This document shows, one piece after another, positions 1-8,924 of a stretch of 64,000 nt of DNA (the first letter of the stretch is position 1; the number at the start of each line of letters is the position of its first letter). The stretch is taken from assembly GCF_005517195.1 (NCBI RefSeq), contig NZ_CP040244.1:2002001-2066000 (forward strand). Direction: 5' to 3'. The notes beneath the pieces are model-generated. The model saw nothing but the letters and a program-made list of their open reading frames with translations. It ran no database searches and was not told the DNA's origin. This DNA is from Streptomyces vilmorinianum. GTDB taxonomy: Bacteria > Actinomycetota > Actinomycetes > Streptomycetales > Streptomycetaceae. The position numbers and the translations under genes were made by a program.

Positions 1-120
1 CGCGGGGGCTCTGGCCCCAGGCCCCGGTGGGTGCGGTGGCTTTGCGTCGTGGGGCTCTGGCCGCAGGCGCTGGTGGGGTGCGGCGGCTTCGCGCCGCGGG
101 GCGGGCGCAGTCGGGGGGAG

Positions 121-173
121 GGGGCGGCAGCCCCCCGGTCTCGTCAGAGTTTCGGGGAGGGGTGGGGTGGGGG
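121..173. repeat. Partial copy of a GC-rich dispersed repeat
   Basis: This stretch shares the core GTCAGGGTTTCGGGGAGGGG (here with a few substitutions) with both ends of the 252-bp element at 49361-49612. Only one arm is present here, followed by a G-rich run. The 120 bases before it hold two imperfect copies of a unit of about 47 bases containing GGGGCTCTGGCC. No gene is visible in 1-222. Confidence 0.6.
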
Positions 174-179
174 AACGGG

Positions 180-211
180 AAGGCCCGGCACCGCTTCGGG
201 TGCCGGGCCTT
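180..211 (-). terminator. Terminator downstream of ileS
   Basis: AAGGCCCGGCACC at 180-192 and GGTGCCGGGCCTT at 199-211 form a perfect 13-bp stem with a 6-base loop. It lies 12 bases beyond the ileS stop codon, where an intrinsic terminator is expected. Confidence 0.75.
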
Positions 212-222
212 GGAGGGTGGTG

Positions 223-3200
223 TTACGCCTTGCGGAGGCGGAACGTCAGGGCGAGGGCCTCGTCCGTGAAGGGGGTGCCGTAGGTGTCGTCGGCCGGGCC
301 CGTCGCGTAGTCCGTCGAGAGGACCTCGTCCGCGATCAGGTCCGCGTGGGCCGTCAGGGCCTCCGTCGTCTCCGCCGAGTCCGAGGTCCAGCGCAGGGCG
401 ATACGGTCCGCCACGTCGAGGCCGCTGTTCTTGCGGGCCTCCTGGATCAGACGGATCGCGTCACGCGCCAGGCCCGCCCGCCGGAGCTCCGGAGTGATCT
501 CCAGGTCCAGCGCGACCGTCGCGCCCGCGTCCGAGGCGACCGACCAGCCCTCGCGCGGGGTCTCCGTGATGATGACCTCCTCCGGGGTGAGCGTGATCTT
601 CTCGCCGTTCACCTCCAGCGTGGCCTCGCCGGAGCGCAGCGCCAGCGACAGCGCCGCCGCGTCCGCCGCCGCCACCGCCTTCGCCACGTCCTGGACGCCC
701 TTGCCGAAGCGCTTGCCCAGGGCGCGGAAGTTCGCCTTCGCGGTGGTGTCCACGAGAGAACCGCCGACCTCCGACAGCGACGCCAGCGAGGAGACGTTCA
801 GCTCCTCCGTGATCTGCGCCTGGAGCTCGGGCGAGAGCTCCGAGAAGCCCGTCGCCGCCACCAGCGCCCGGGAGAGCGGCTGGCGGGTCTTGACGCCCGA
901 CTCGGCGCGCGTGGCGCGGCCGAGCTCGACCAGGCGGCGGACCAGCAGCATCTGCCGGGACAGCGCCGGGTCGACGGCGGCCAGGTCCGGCTCCGGCCAC
1001 GTCGACAGGTGGACGGACTCCGGGGCGTCCGGCGTCACCGGAACCACCAGGTCCTGCCAGACCCGCTCCGTGATGAACGGGGTCAGCGGCGCCATGAGGC
1101 GGGTGACCGTCTCGATCACGTCGTGCAGCGTCCGCAGCGCCGCCTTGTCGCCCTGCCAGAACCGGCGCCGCGAACGACGCACGTACCAGTTCGACAGGTC
1201 GTCCACGAAGGCGGAGACGAGCTTGCCCGCGCGCTGCGTGTCGTACGACTCCAGCGCCTGCGTCACCTGGTCCACGAGCGCGTTCAGCTCGCCCAGGAGC
1301 CAGCGGTCCAGGACCGTGCGCTCGGCCGGCGCCGGGTCCGCCGCGCTCGGCGCCCAGCCCGACGTACGGGCGTACAGCGCCTGGAAGGCGACCGTGTTCC
1401 AGTACGTCAGGAGCGTCTTGCGGACGACCTCCTGGATCGTGCCGTGGCCCACCCGGCGCGCCGCCCACGGCGAGCCGCCGGCCGCCATGAACCAGCGGAC
1501 CGCGTCGGCGCCGTGCTGGTCCATCAGCGGGATCGGCTGCAGGATGTTGCCCAGGTGCTTGGACATCTTGCGGCCGTCCTCGGCGAGGATGTGGCCCAGG
1601 CAGACCACGTTCTCGTACGAGGACTTGTCGAAGACGAGCGTGCCGACCGCCATCAGCGTGTAGAACCAGCCGCGGGTCTGGTCGATCGCCTCGGAGATGA
1701 ACTGCGCCGGGTAGCGGGACTCGAAGAGTTCCTTGTTCTTGTACGGGTAGCCCCACTGCGCGAACGGCATCGAACCCGAGTCGTACCAGGCGTCGATGAC
1801 CTCCGGGACGCGCGTCGCCGTCTTCGAGCAGCTCGGGCACGGGAAGGTGACGTCGTCGATGTACGGGCGGTGCGGGTCGAGCTCCGACTGGTCCGTGCCC
1901 GTCAGCTCGGTCAGCTCGGCGCGCGAGCCCACGCACGTCAGGTGGTCGTCCTCGCAGCGCCACAGCGGCAGCGGGGTGCCCCAGTAGCGGCTGCGGGAGA
2001 GCGCCCAGTCGATGTTGTTGTTCAGCCAGTCGCCGAAGCGGCCGTGCTTGACCGAGTCCGGGAACCAGTTCGTCTTCTCGTTCTCCTCGAGAAGGCGGTC
2101 CTTCACGGCGGTCGTACGGATGTACCAGGACGGCTGCGCGTAGTAGAGCAGCGCCGTGTGGCAGCGCCAGCAGTGCGGGTAGCTGTGCTCGTACGGGATG
2201 TGCTTGAAGAGCAGGCCGCGAGCCTCCAGGTCCGCGGTGAGCGCCTCGTCGGCCTTCTTGAAGAAGACGCCGCCGACCAGCGGCACGTCCTCCTCGAAGG
2301 TGCCGTCGGGGCGGACCGGGTTCACGACCGGCAGGCCATAGGCGCGGCAGACCTTGAGGTCGTCCTCACCGAAGGCGGGGGACTGGTGGACCAGACCCGT
2401 ACCGTCCTCGGTCGTGACGTACTCCGCGTTGACGACGTAGTGCGCCTCGGCCGGGAACTCGACGAGCTCGAAGGGGCGCTGGTACGTCCAGCGCTCCATC
2501 TCGGCGCCCGTGAAGGACTCGCCGGTGGTCACCCAGCCCTCGCCCAGCGCCTTGTCGAGCAGCGGCTCGGCGACGACGAGCTTCTCGTCGCCATCCGTGG
2601 CGACGACGTACGTGACCTCGGGGTGGGCGGCGACCGCCGTGTTGGACACCAGGGTCCAGGGGGTCGTCGTCCAGACCAGGAGCGCCGCCTGGCCGGCCAG
2701 CGGGCCGGAGGTCAGCGGGAAGCGGACGAAGACGGAGGGGTCGACGACCGTCTCGTACCCCTGCGCCAGCTCGTGGTCCGAGAGGCCGGTGCCGCAGCGC
2801 GGGCACCAGGGGGCGACGCGGTGGTCCTGGACCAGCAGGCCCTTGTCGAAGATCTGCTTGAGCGACCACCAGACCGACTCGATGTACTCGGGGTCCATCG
2901 TGCGGTACGCGTCGTCGAGGTCGACCCAGTAGCCCATGCGGGTCGTCAGCTCGGCGAAGGCGTCGGTGTGGCGGGTCACGGACTCGCGGCACTTGTCGTT
3001 GAACGCGGCGATGCCGTATTCCTCGATGTCCTTCTTGCCGGAGAAGCCGAGCTCCTTCTCGACGGCGAGCTCGACCGGCAGGCCGTGGCAGTCCCAGCCG
3101 GCCTTGCGGGCCACGTGGTAGCCGCGCATGGTCCGGAAGCGGGGGAAGACGTCCTTGAAGACGCGGGCCTCGATGTGGTGGGCGCCGGGCATGCCGTTCG

Positions 3201-3354
3201 CGGTGGGCGGGCCTTCGTAGAACACCCACTCGGGGCGGCCCTCGGACTGCTCCAGGGTCTTGGCGAAGACCTTGCTCTCGCGCCAGAAATCGAGCACGGC
3301 GTGCTCGAGCGCGGGCAGGTCGACCTGGGCGGGCACCTGGCGGTACTGCGACAT
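223..3354 (-). CDS. ileS: Isoleucyl-tRNA synthetase, type 2 (eukaryote-like)
   Basis: Cytoplasmic class I synthetase of 1043 residues that charges tRNA-Ile. The catalytic core holds KMSKH at about 596-600, and the CP1 editing insertion carries CPRCGTG. The first signature motif is not HXGH: residues 57-60 read G-A-H-H, preceded by NGMP, the altered form found in some type-2 enzymes. The ATG at 3354 is chosen over an upstream in-frame ATG at 3432 because GGAGGAAG lies just before it and because the upstream stretch belongs to the T-box leader. The leader in front controls expression. Identity is certain; the functional consequence of GXHH (mupirocin tolerance) rests on family knowledge. Confidence 0.97.
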   Translation of the reverse strand: MSQYRQVPAQVDLPALEHAVLDFWRESKVFAKTLEQSEGRPEWVFYEGPPTANGMPGAHHIEARVFKDVFPRFRTMRGYHVARKAGWDCHGLPVELAVEKELGFSGKKDIEEYGIAAFNDKCRESVTRHTDAFAELTTRMGYWVDLDDAYRTMDPEYIESVWWSLKQIFDKGLLVQDHRVAPWCPRCGTGLSDHELAQGYETVVDPSVFVRFPLTSGPLAGQAALLVWTTTPWTLVSNTAVAAHPEVTYVVATDGDEKLVVAEPLLDKALGEGWVTTGESFTGAEMERWTYQRPFELVEFPAEAHYVVNAEYVTTEDGTGLVHQSPAFGEDDLKVCRAYGLPVVNPVRPDGTFEEDVPLVGGVFFKKADEALTADLEARGLLFKHIPYEHSYPHCWRCHTALLYYAQPSWYIRTTAVKDRLLEENEKTNWFPDSVKHGRFGDWLNNNIDWALSRSRYWGTPLPLWRCEDDHLTCVGSRAELTELTGTDQSELDPHRPYIDDVTFPCPSCSKTATRVPEVIDAWYDSGSMPFAQWGYPYKNKELFESRYPAQFISEAIDQTRGWFYTLMAVGTLVFDKSSYENVVCLGHILAEDGRKMSKHLGNILQPIPLMDQHGADAVRWFMAAGGSPWAARRVGHGTIQEVVRKTLLTYWNTVAFQALYARTSGWAPSAADPAPAERTVLDRWLLGELNALVDQVTQALESYDTQRAGKLVSAFVDDLSNWYVRRSRRRFWQGDKAALRTLHDVIETVTRLMAPLTPFITERVWQDLVVPVTPDAPESVHLSTWPEPDLAAVDPALSRQMLLVRRLVELGRATRAESGVKTRQPLSRALVAATGFSELSPELQAQITEELNVSSLASLSEVGGSLVDTTAKANFRALGKRFGKGVQDVAKAVAAADAAALSLALRSGEATLEVNGEKITLTPEEVIITETPREGWSVASDAGATVALDLEITPELRRAGLARDAIRLIQEARKNSGLDVADRIALRWTSDSAETTEALTAHADLIADEVLSTDYATGPADDTYGTPFTDEALALTFRLRKA

Positions 3355-3360
3355 CGATCT

Positions 3361-3640
3361 TCCTCCGGCGGACTGCTTCGTTTCCGTCCGGAGGGACGAG
3401 AGCGCCGTGCTGCGCGGCTCCCGCGGTACCACCCTCCTTGGCCCCGGGCGTGCGCCCGTGACCCCCTCATTGGGGTCGCGATGCCGGTTCTAGTCGCCTG
3501 ACGGCTTTCTTCCGGCAGCTCCGGGGTGATGCTTCACATCGGGCTCGCCCCCGGGCTCTCACCGTCCCCGGGTCGCTCATGGCTGCGTACGACGCTACTC
3601 GTCCCCATCCAAGCCTTTCGCTCCGCCCAGTGTACGGGGC
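3361..3640 (-). promoter_or_regulatory. T-box riboswitch leader of ileS
   Basis: On the minus strand the leader contains the T-box signature AGGGTGGTACCGCGG (complement of 3421-3435). A downstream CCCTCC (complement of 3390-3395) can pair with GGAGGG of the T-box (antisequestor). The same region, reading CCTCCGGACGG, can instead pair with CCGCCGGAGG that contains the ileS Shine-Dalgarno (complement of 3362-3371). This is the layout of an actinobacterial translational T-box, in which uncharged tRNA-Ile frees the ribosome site. Stem I and the specifier lie upstream; AUC codons occur in the 3520-3540 segment, but I cannot fix the specifier. The 5' end is approximate. Confidence 0.88.
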
Positions 3641-3882
3641 GGGGAGCGGGTCGGCAGACCGCTTTTCGCGCGGCGCGCGGGGCGGCCGCCCGTGACCCGA
3701 ATGGTCATACGGGTGCCGTCGGACTTCGGTCGCCGTGGCGGGGCGGATTACGGGGCGGGGAGCTGGGCACAACGGAGGCAGGCTCGTCATGCCGCAGGCA
3801 TGGGCGGGTGCGAAACGGCGGCGTGCCCCGTTGCCGCGGGCCTTGGGCCGATTTATCGTCCCAGCACGATTCGCGAGCAAGA

Positions 3883-3895
3883 TCACAAAATGTGA
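3883..3895. promoter_or_regulatory. 13-bp palindrome before the DksA-like gene
   Basis: TCACAAAATGTGA is a perfect inverted repeat (TCACA, AAA spacer, TGTGA), ending 12 bases before the ATG and touching the GAAGGGG ribosome site. The rest of 3641-3882 is the promoter region: it holds TGGGCACAACGGA at 3764-3776, shared with the repeat at 41035-41111, but no gene. Confidence 0.35.
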
Positions 3896-3907
3896 AGGGG
3901 CCGCGAC

Positions 3908-4867
3908 ATGGTGGCGAAGAAGACCGCCGCGAAGAAGTCCTCGACCGCCGGTTCCGCGGGTACGGGCGGGGCGGCCAAGGACGTGACCGGCAAGAAGACG
4001 ACGGTCGCGAAGAAGGCGGCGACGGCGGCCCCGGCACGCAAGACGGCGAAGAAGTCGGCCACGAAGTCGGCCACGAAGTCGGCGACGAAGACTGCCGCGA
4101 AGTCGGCGGCGAAGTCGGCCGCCCCGGCCAAGAAGGCGGTCAAGAAGGTGGTCAAGAAGACGGCTGTGAAGACGGCTGTGAAGACGGCTGTGAAGACGGC
4201 CGAGAAGAAGGCCCCGGCGGCCAAGAAGGCCCCCGCGAAGAAAGCCCCGGCCAAGAAGGCGCCGGCGAAGAAGGCGCCGGCGAAGAAGGCGCCGGCGAAG
4301 AAGGCCCCGGCGGCGAAGAAGGCCCCGGCCAAGAAGGCCGCAGTCGAGAAGAAGGCCGCGTCCGCGGCGCAGCTTGTGGAGCAGACAGGAGCCAGGACGG
4401 TGGCAGCGAAGAAGACCGCGGGTGGCGTGACGACGGCCGAGAGCGAGGTCGCGGTCCCGCAGGCGCGCGCCGGTGAGCTCGCCGTACGCCCGGGCGAGGA
4501 CCCCTGGACGCCCGAGGAGGTCGCCGAGGCCCGCGCCGGTCTTGAGAGCGAGGTGACCAGGCTCCGGGCCGAGCTGCTCCACTCCCAGGAGGAGCTGACC
4601 GGACTCATGCGGGACTCCGGGGACGGCGCCGGCGACGACCAGGCCGACACCGGCACCAAGAACATCACGCGCGAGCACGAGCTCGCCCTGGCCGCCAACG
4701 CCCGCGAGATGCTCCAGCAGTCCGAGCACGCCCTGGAGCGGCTCGACGCGGGCACGTACGGCCTCTGCGAGGTCTGCGGCAAGCCGATCGGCAAGGCGCG
4801 CATGCAGGCCTTCCCGCGGGCCACCCTCTGTGTGGAGGACAAGCAGAAGCAGGAGCGCCGCGGCTGA
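3908..4867 (+). CDS. DksA/TraR-type zinc-finger protein with lysine/alanine-rich arm
   Basis: 319 residues. Residues 1 to about 155 are almost entirely Lys, Ala, Pro and Thr in repeats such as KKAPAKKAPA, like histone H1 or the tails of actinobacterial HU proteins, and probably bind nucleic acid. Residues from about 198 form a coiled-coil-like DksA/TraR domain (TPEEVAEARAGLESEVTRLR). The zinc motif reads Cys287, Cys290, Cys308 with Asp311 where the fourth Cys of CX2C-X17-CX2C is expected. Family members act at RNA polymerase; the arm suggests a chromatin-linked role, which is inference. Start ATG follows GAAGGGG. It is followed by lspA on the same strand after 99 bases. Confidence 0.85.
   Translation: MVAKKTAAKKSSTAGSAGTGGAAKDVTGKKTTVAKKAATAAPARKTAKKSATKSATKSATKTAAKSAAKSAAPAKKAVKKVVKKTAVKTAVKTAVKTAEKKAPAAKKAPAKKAPAKKAPAKKAPAKKAPAKKAPAAKKAPAKKAAVEKKAASAAQLVEQTGARTVAAKKTAGGVTTAESEVAVPQARAGELAVRPGEDPWTPEEVAEARAGLESEVTRLRAELLHSQEELTGLMRDSGDGAGDDQADTGTKNITREHELALAANAREMLQQSEHALERLDAGTYGLCEVCGKPIGKARMQAFPRATLCVEDKQKQERRG
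4045..4345 (+). repeat. Codon-repeat tract encoding KA-rich arm
   Basis: Imperfect in-frame repeats of AAG GCx CCG GCx AAG and of GTGAAGACGGCT (three near-identical copies around 4164-4200) encode the Lys/Ala-rich arm. Such tracts vary in copy number between strains in related proteins. Confidence 0.7.
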
Positions 4868-4966
4868 CCTCCTGGGGGCCCTGACATGCCCCGACGACCC
4901 TGCCGGAGCCGTACGGGTGTGCCGTACCCTCGTGCACAGTCAGGGCACCTAGGTTGAGGGACTCAC

Positions 4967-5545
4967 GTGGCAGAGGCGGAGCGCATCATCGGTACGCCGG
5001 ATTCAGGCGCGGACGGCGGCGCGGACGGCGAGGCTGCGGCTCCGGCCGAGCAGCCGAAGGGCAAGCGCAAGATCGTCGCGCTGCTCGTGGTCGCCCTCGT
5101 CGCGTATCTGCTCGACCTCGGCAGCAAGATGCTCGTGGTCGCCAAGCTGGAGGGCCACGAGCCGATCCAGGTCATCGGCGACCTGCTGAGGTTCGAGGCG
5201 ATCCGGAACCCGGGCGCGGCCTTCGGCATGGGCGAGGCCTTCACGATCATCTTCACGTGCATCGCGGCGGCGGTGATCGTCGTGATCATCCGGCTGGCAC
5301 GCAAGCTCTACAGCACGTGGTGGGCGATCGCGCTCGGCCTGCTCCTCGGCGGGGCGCTGGGCAATCTCACCGACCGGATCTTCCGCTCGCCGGGCGTCTT
5401 CGAGGGCGCGGTCGTCGACTTCATCGCGCCCGCGCACTTCGCCGTCTTCAACCTCGCCGACTCGGCGATCGTGTGCGGCGGCTTCCTGATCGTGATCCTG
5501 TCGTTCCGCGGGCTGGACCCCGACGGCACCGTCCACAAGGACTGA
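4967..5545 (+). CDS. lspA: Lipoprotein signal peptidase (signal peptidase II)
   Basis: Inner-membrane aspartyl protease that removes signal peptides from diacylated prolipoproteins; 192 residues. After a hydrophilic N-terminal stretch of about 40 residues there are four membrane segments. Family motifs are intact: [18 protein letters not shown] with Asp136, and FNLADS with Asp165, the two catalytic aspartates. Start is the GTG at 4967, after GAGGGA. It works downstream of Lgt, encoded at 44340-45329. The next gene starts 18 bases after the stop. Confidence 0.96.
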   Translation: MAEAERIIGTPDSGADGGADGEAAAPAEQPKGKRKIVALLVVALVAYLLDLGSKMLVVAKLEGHEPIQVIGDLLRFEAIRNPGAAFGMGEAFTIIFTCIAAAVIVVIIRLARKLYSTWWAIALGLLLGGALGNLTDRIFRSPGVFEGAVVDFIAPAHFAVFNLADSAIVCGGFLIVILSFRGLDPDGTVHKD

Positions 5546-5562
5546 CAAGGCATACTCGACGG

Positions 5563-6504
5563 GTGAGTACGAGTCCCGAGATCCGCACGCTGCCCGTTCC
5601 CGATGGCCTTGAGGGCGAGCGCGTCGACGCCGCCATCGCCCGTATGTTCGGGTTTTCCCGTACGAAGGCGGCCGAGCTGGCCGCCGCCGGGAAGGTCCTG
5701 GTCGACGGCGCCACCGTCGGCAAGTCCGAGCGGGTCAGCGGTGGCGCGTGGCTCGAGGTCGAGATGCCCGGCGCCCCGGCGCCCGTGCAGATCGTGGCCG
5801 AGCCCGTGGAGGGCATGGAGATCATCCACGACGACGACGACATCGTCGTGATCATGAAGCCGATCGGAGTGGCCGCCCACCCGAGCCCCGGCTGGACCGG
5901 GACGACGGTCATCGGCGGCCTCGCCGCCGCCGGGTACCGCATCTCCACCTCCGGCGCCGCCGAGCGCCAGGGGATCGTGCACCGGCTCGACGTCGGCACC
6001 TCGGGCCTCATGGTGGTCGCCAAGTCGGAGCGGGCGTACACGCTCCTCAAGGCGCAGTTCAAGGAGCGGGTCGTCGACAAGCGCTACCACGCGCTGGTGC
6101 AGGGGCACCCGGACCCGATGAGCGGCACCATCGACGCGCCGATCGGGCGCCACCCCCAGCACGACTACAAGTGGGCCGTGACCGCCGAGGGCAAGCCCTC
6201 GGTGACGCACTACGACCTCATCGAGGCGTACCGCGCGGCCTCGCTGCTCGACATCAAGCTGGAGACCGGCCGTACGCACCAGATCCGCGTGCACATGTCG
6301 GCCCACCGCCACCCGTGCGTCGGCGACCTCACCTACGGCGCGGACCCGACGATGGCCAAGCGGCTCGGCCTGACCCGGCAGTGGCTGCACGCGGTGCGGC
6401 TGGGCTTCGAGCACCCGTCGGACGGCCGGTGGGTCGAGTTCGAGAGCACGTACCCGGCGGACCTCCAGAACGCGCTGGACCGGATCGCCGCGGAGAGCGC
6501 GTGA
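5563..6504 (+). CDS. RluA/RluD-family pseudouridine synthase
   Basis: 313 residues. An S4 RNA-binding domain lies near residues 15-80 ([20 protein letters not shown]), then the RluA catalytic domain with the signature [16 protein letters not shown], whose Asp143 is the catalytic aspartate. It isomerises uridine in rRNA or tRNA; similarity to RluD suggests 23S rRNA, but the exact site cannot be read from sequence. Start GTG at 5563 is 18 bases after lspA, and the stop overlaps the next start as GTGA, so lspA, this gene and the acetyltransferase are probably co-transcribed. Confidence 0.92.
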   Translation: MSTSPEIRTLPVPDGLEGERVDAAIARMFGFSRTKAAELAAAGKVLVDGATVGKSERVSGGAWLEVEMPGAPAPVQIVAEPVEGMEIIHDDDDIVVIMKPIGVAAHPSPGWTGTTVIGGLAAAGYRISTSGAAERQGIVHRLDVGTSGLMVVAKSERAYTLLKAQFKERVVDKRYHALVQGHPDPMSGTIDAPIGRHPQHDYKWAVTAEGKPSVTHYDLIEAYRAASLLDIKLETGRTHQIRVHMSAHRHPCVGDLTYGADPTMAKRLGLTRQWLHAVRLGFEHPSDGRWVEFESTYPADLQNALDRIAAESA

Positions 6505-6968
6505 GCGTCGGGTTCGCGGTCCGCGAGGCGCTCGGGCACGACGACCGGGACGCCTGCTTCGCGGTCCGCCGTGAGGTCTTCGTCGTCGAGCAGAACGTGC
6601 CGCAGGAGATCGAGTACGACCGGTACGACGAGACCGCCGTGCACGTCCTCGCGGTCCGCGAGGACGGACTGCCGCTGGGCACCGGCCGGTTGCTGCACGG
6701 GGACGACGCGGTCGGCAAGACCGGCGCCGACACGTCCGTGGGTTCGCTGGGCCGGCTCGCGGTCTCCAAGGCCGCTCGCGGCCTCGGGGTCGGTGTGGCG
6801 CTGGTTCGCGCCATCGAGGACGCGGCGCGCGAGCGGGGGCTGACGGCGGTGGACCTGCACGCCCAGACGCATGCGCTCGGCTTCTACGAGCGGCTCGGGT
6901 ACGAGGCGTACGGGGCGGAGTTCCTGGACGCGGGCATCCCGCACCTGGCGATGCGCCGCGCCCTCTAG
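6501..6968 (+). CDS. GNAT-family N-acetyltransferase
   Basis: 155 residues with the ElaA-like GNAT fold: an N-terminal [19 protein letters not shown] stretch, an acetyl-CoA loop near [19 protein letters not shown], and a C-terminal [11 protein letters not shown] motif typical of the family. The acceptor substrate is unknown. The GTG start overlaps the stop of the pseudouridine synthase, which indicates translational coupling. No terminator is obvious in the 143 bases to the convergent MscS gene. Confidence 0.87.
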   Translation: MSVGFAVREALGHDDRDACFAVRREVFVVEQNVPQEIEYDRYDETAVHVLAVREDGLPLGTGRLLHGDDAVGKTGADTSVGSLGRLAVSKAARGLGVGVALVRAIEDAARERGLTAVDLHAQTHALGFYERLGYEAYGAEFLDAGIPHLAMRRAL

Positions 6969-7111
6969 GGGCTCTTACGGCCCCGGGCCGGTCGGAGGGC
7001 CTTTCAAGGGCGCCGCCCGCGTGGTTCGTGCCCACCCTTGCGCCGGCCGGCCGGACGGACGTGCGCAGTATGCGTGACCTGTCCCAACCACCCCACCCGC
7101 CCCAGGTCTTC

Positions 7112-8221
7112 TCAGCCGCGGCCGGTACGTGCGGACTCGTCCCCGTACCTGCTCGCCGCGTGGGTTGCGTGAGCCTCGCGCGGCGACGGCACCGCGTGCG
7201 AGGTCGCGATCCGCGGCAGGGCGTGCGGGTGCTGCTCCACCAGCCAGGCGACGAGCCGCTCCCGTACGGTGCACCGCACCGTCCAGAGGTCGTCCGCGTC
7301 CTTGGCGGTGACCACCGCCCGTACCCGGATCGTGCTGGGCGTGGTGTCCGTGACCGCGAGGTTCCAGTCGCGGCCGTCCCAGGCCGGACAGTCCGCCAGG
7401 ATCTCCTCCGTCCTCCGGCGCATCGCGTCGAGCGGCGCGGAGTGGTCCAGGTCGAGGAAGACCGATCCGGTCATCTGCGCCCCGCCGCGGGACCAGTTCT
7501 CGAAGGGCCTGCCGGTGAAGTACGAGACCGGCATCGTGAGCCGGCGCTCGTCCCAGGTCCGTACCGCGAGGAAGGTCAGCGTGACCTCCTCGACCACGCC
7601 CCACTCGCCGTCCACGACCACCGTGTCGCCGATCCGCACCATGTCGCCGAAGGCGATCTGGAAGCCGGCGAAGAGGTTGCCGAGGGTGGACTGGGCGGCG
7701 ATGCCCGCGACGATCCCGATGATGCCGGCGGAGGCCAGCATCGAGGTCCCGACGGTCCTGAGCGCAGGGAAGGTCAGCAGCGCCGCCGCCACGGCGACCA
7801 CGGCGACGATCGCCGTCACGATGCGCGTGATGAGGGTGACCTGGGTGCGCACGCGGCGGACCCGGGCCGGGTCGCGGGTGGTGGCGGCGTACCGGGCGAA
7901 GGTGGATTCGACGACGGCCGAGGCGATCCGGGTCACCAGCCAGGCGCCGGAGCCGATGAGGACGAGGGACAGGAACTGGCCGATTCCGGCCGCGTGCTCC
8001 TCGACGGTCCGCCACCGTGTCTCGCGATACGTGCCGCGCAGGACGGACGCGAGCAGGACCGCCTGGAGCGGTGGGCGGCAGCGGCGCAGCAGCCCCCACA
8101 GCGGGGTCTCGCTGTGGTGGGCGTCGGTCCGGCGCAGCAGCAGGTCGGCGACCCAGCCGGCCAGCAGGGTGAGCAGGACCGCCCCACCGACGACGGGCAA
8201 CGGGCGCAGGGCGGTGTCCAT
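7112..8221 (-). CDS. MscS-family mechanosensitive channel
   Basis: 369-residue inner-membrane protein with about four hydrophobic segments: near residues 8-28, 45-65, 80-98 and 128-160. The pore helix and beta domain of MscS follow, recognisable as GIIGIVAGIAAQSTLGNLFAG, then FGDMVRIGDTVVV. Family members open under membrane tension during hypo-osmotic shock. The C-terminal cytoplasmic part ends in a short Arg/Ala-rich tail. The gene is monocistronic and divergent from the hydrolase at 8278, with 56 bases between starts. Confidence 0.92.
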   Translation of the reverse strand: MDTALRPLPVVGGAVLLTLLAGWVADLLLRRTDAHHSETPLWGLLRRCRPPLQAVLLASVLRGTYRETRWRTVEEHAAGIGQFLSLVLIGSGAWLVTRIASAVVESTFARYAATTRDPARVRRVRTQVTLITRIVTAIVAVVAVAAALLTFPALRTVGTSMLASAGIIGIVAGIAAQSTLGNLFAGFQIAFGDMVRIGDTVVVDGEWGVVEEVTLTFLAVRTWDERRLTMPVSYFTGRPFENWSRGGAQMTGSVFLDLDHSAPLDAMRRRTEEILADCPAWDGRDWNLAVTDTTPSTIRVRAVVTAKDADDLWTVRCTVRERLVAWLVEQHPHALPRIATSHAVPSPREAHATHAASRYGDESARTGRG

Positions 8222-8277
8222 GTGATCGAGGCCTCCGTGTCTCCGACTCGGTGAGCCCGGCTGGCAGGATGGACCGC

Positions 8278-8856
8278 ATGGACATCATGCTTTTCCACTC
8301 GACCTACGGTCTGCGTCCGGCGGTGGAGGCCGCAGCCGAGCGGCTGCGGGCCGCCGGGCACCAGGTTCGGGTGCCCGACCTCTTCGAGGGCCAAACCGCG
8401 GAGACGGTCGAGGACGGGATGGCGATCAAGGAGAAGATCGGCAAGGAGGAGCTGCTGAGGCGTGCGGTCCTCGCTGCCGCGCCCTATTCGGACCGCGGAC
8501 TCGTCTACGCGGGCTTCTCGTTCGGCGCCTCGGTCGCGCAGACCCTGGCGCTGGGCGACGAGAAGGCGCGCGGGCTGCTGCTGCTCCACGGCACGTCGGA
8601 CATCGCGGAGAGCGCGGCCGTCGACGAGCTTCCCGTACAGCTGCACATCGCCGACCCGGACCCCTTCGAGTCGCACGACTGGCTGACGTCGTGGTACCTG
8701 CAGATGGGGAAGGCGGGGGCGGACGTGGAGGTCTACCGCTACCCCGGCGCCGGGCATCTGTTCACCGACCCGGACCTGCCGGACTGGGACGAGGCCGCCG
8801 CCGAGCAGACCTGGTCGATCGCCCTGGCGTTCCTGGAGAGCCTCCAGGAGGCGTGA
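8278..8856 (+). CDS. Dienelactone-hydrolase-like alpha/beta hydrolase
   Basis: 192 residues. The nucleophile elbow reads YAGFSFGAS with Ser81, and PGAGHLF near the C terminus supplies the catalytic His, so a serine replaces the cysteine of classical dienelactone hydrolases. The substrate is unknown. Start ATG 8278 follows AGGA at a good distance; an in-frame ATG at 8269 is the alternative. The stop lies inside an 11-base tandem repeat (GCGTGACGGAC, two and a half copies at 8851-8879). Confidence 0.82.
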   Translation: MDIMLFHSTYGLRPAVEAAAERLRAAGHQVRVPDLFEGQTAETVEDGMAIKEKIGKEELLRRAVLAAAPYSDRGLVYAGFSFGASVAQTLALGDEKARGLLLLHGTSDIAESAAVDELPVQLHIADPDPFESHDWLTSWYLQMGKAGADVEVYRYPGAGHLFTDPDLPDWDEAAAEQTWSIALAFLESLQEA

Positions 8857-8876
8857 CGGACGCGTGACGGACGCGT

Positions 8877-8914
8877 GAGAGGGTGCGGCGGGGGCTCTCC
8901 CGCCGCACCCTCTC
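8877..8914. terminator. Bidirectional terminator hairpin
   Basis: A perfect 16-bp stem (GAGAGGGTGCGGCGGG at 8877-8892 and its complement at 8899-8914) with a 6-base loop lies between two convergent genes, so it can serve both. Confidence 0.8.
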
Positions 8915-8924
8915 GTGGCTATTC

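Noticed and set aside
27..269. 80-residue frame at the left edge
   Set aside because: It lies in repetitive G-rich DNA overlapping the ileS end, without a ribosome site.
31..3501. Very long plus-strand reading frame opposite ileS
   Set aside because: It is an antisense shadow caused by high-GC codon bias. The Arg/Ala-rich product has no motif, and ileS on the other strand is certain.
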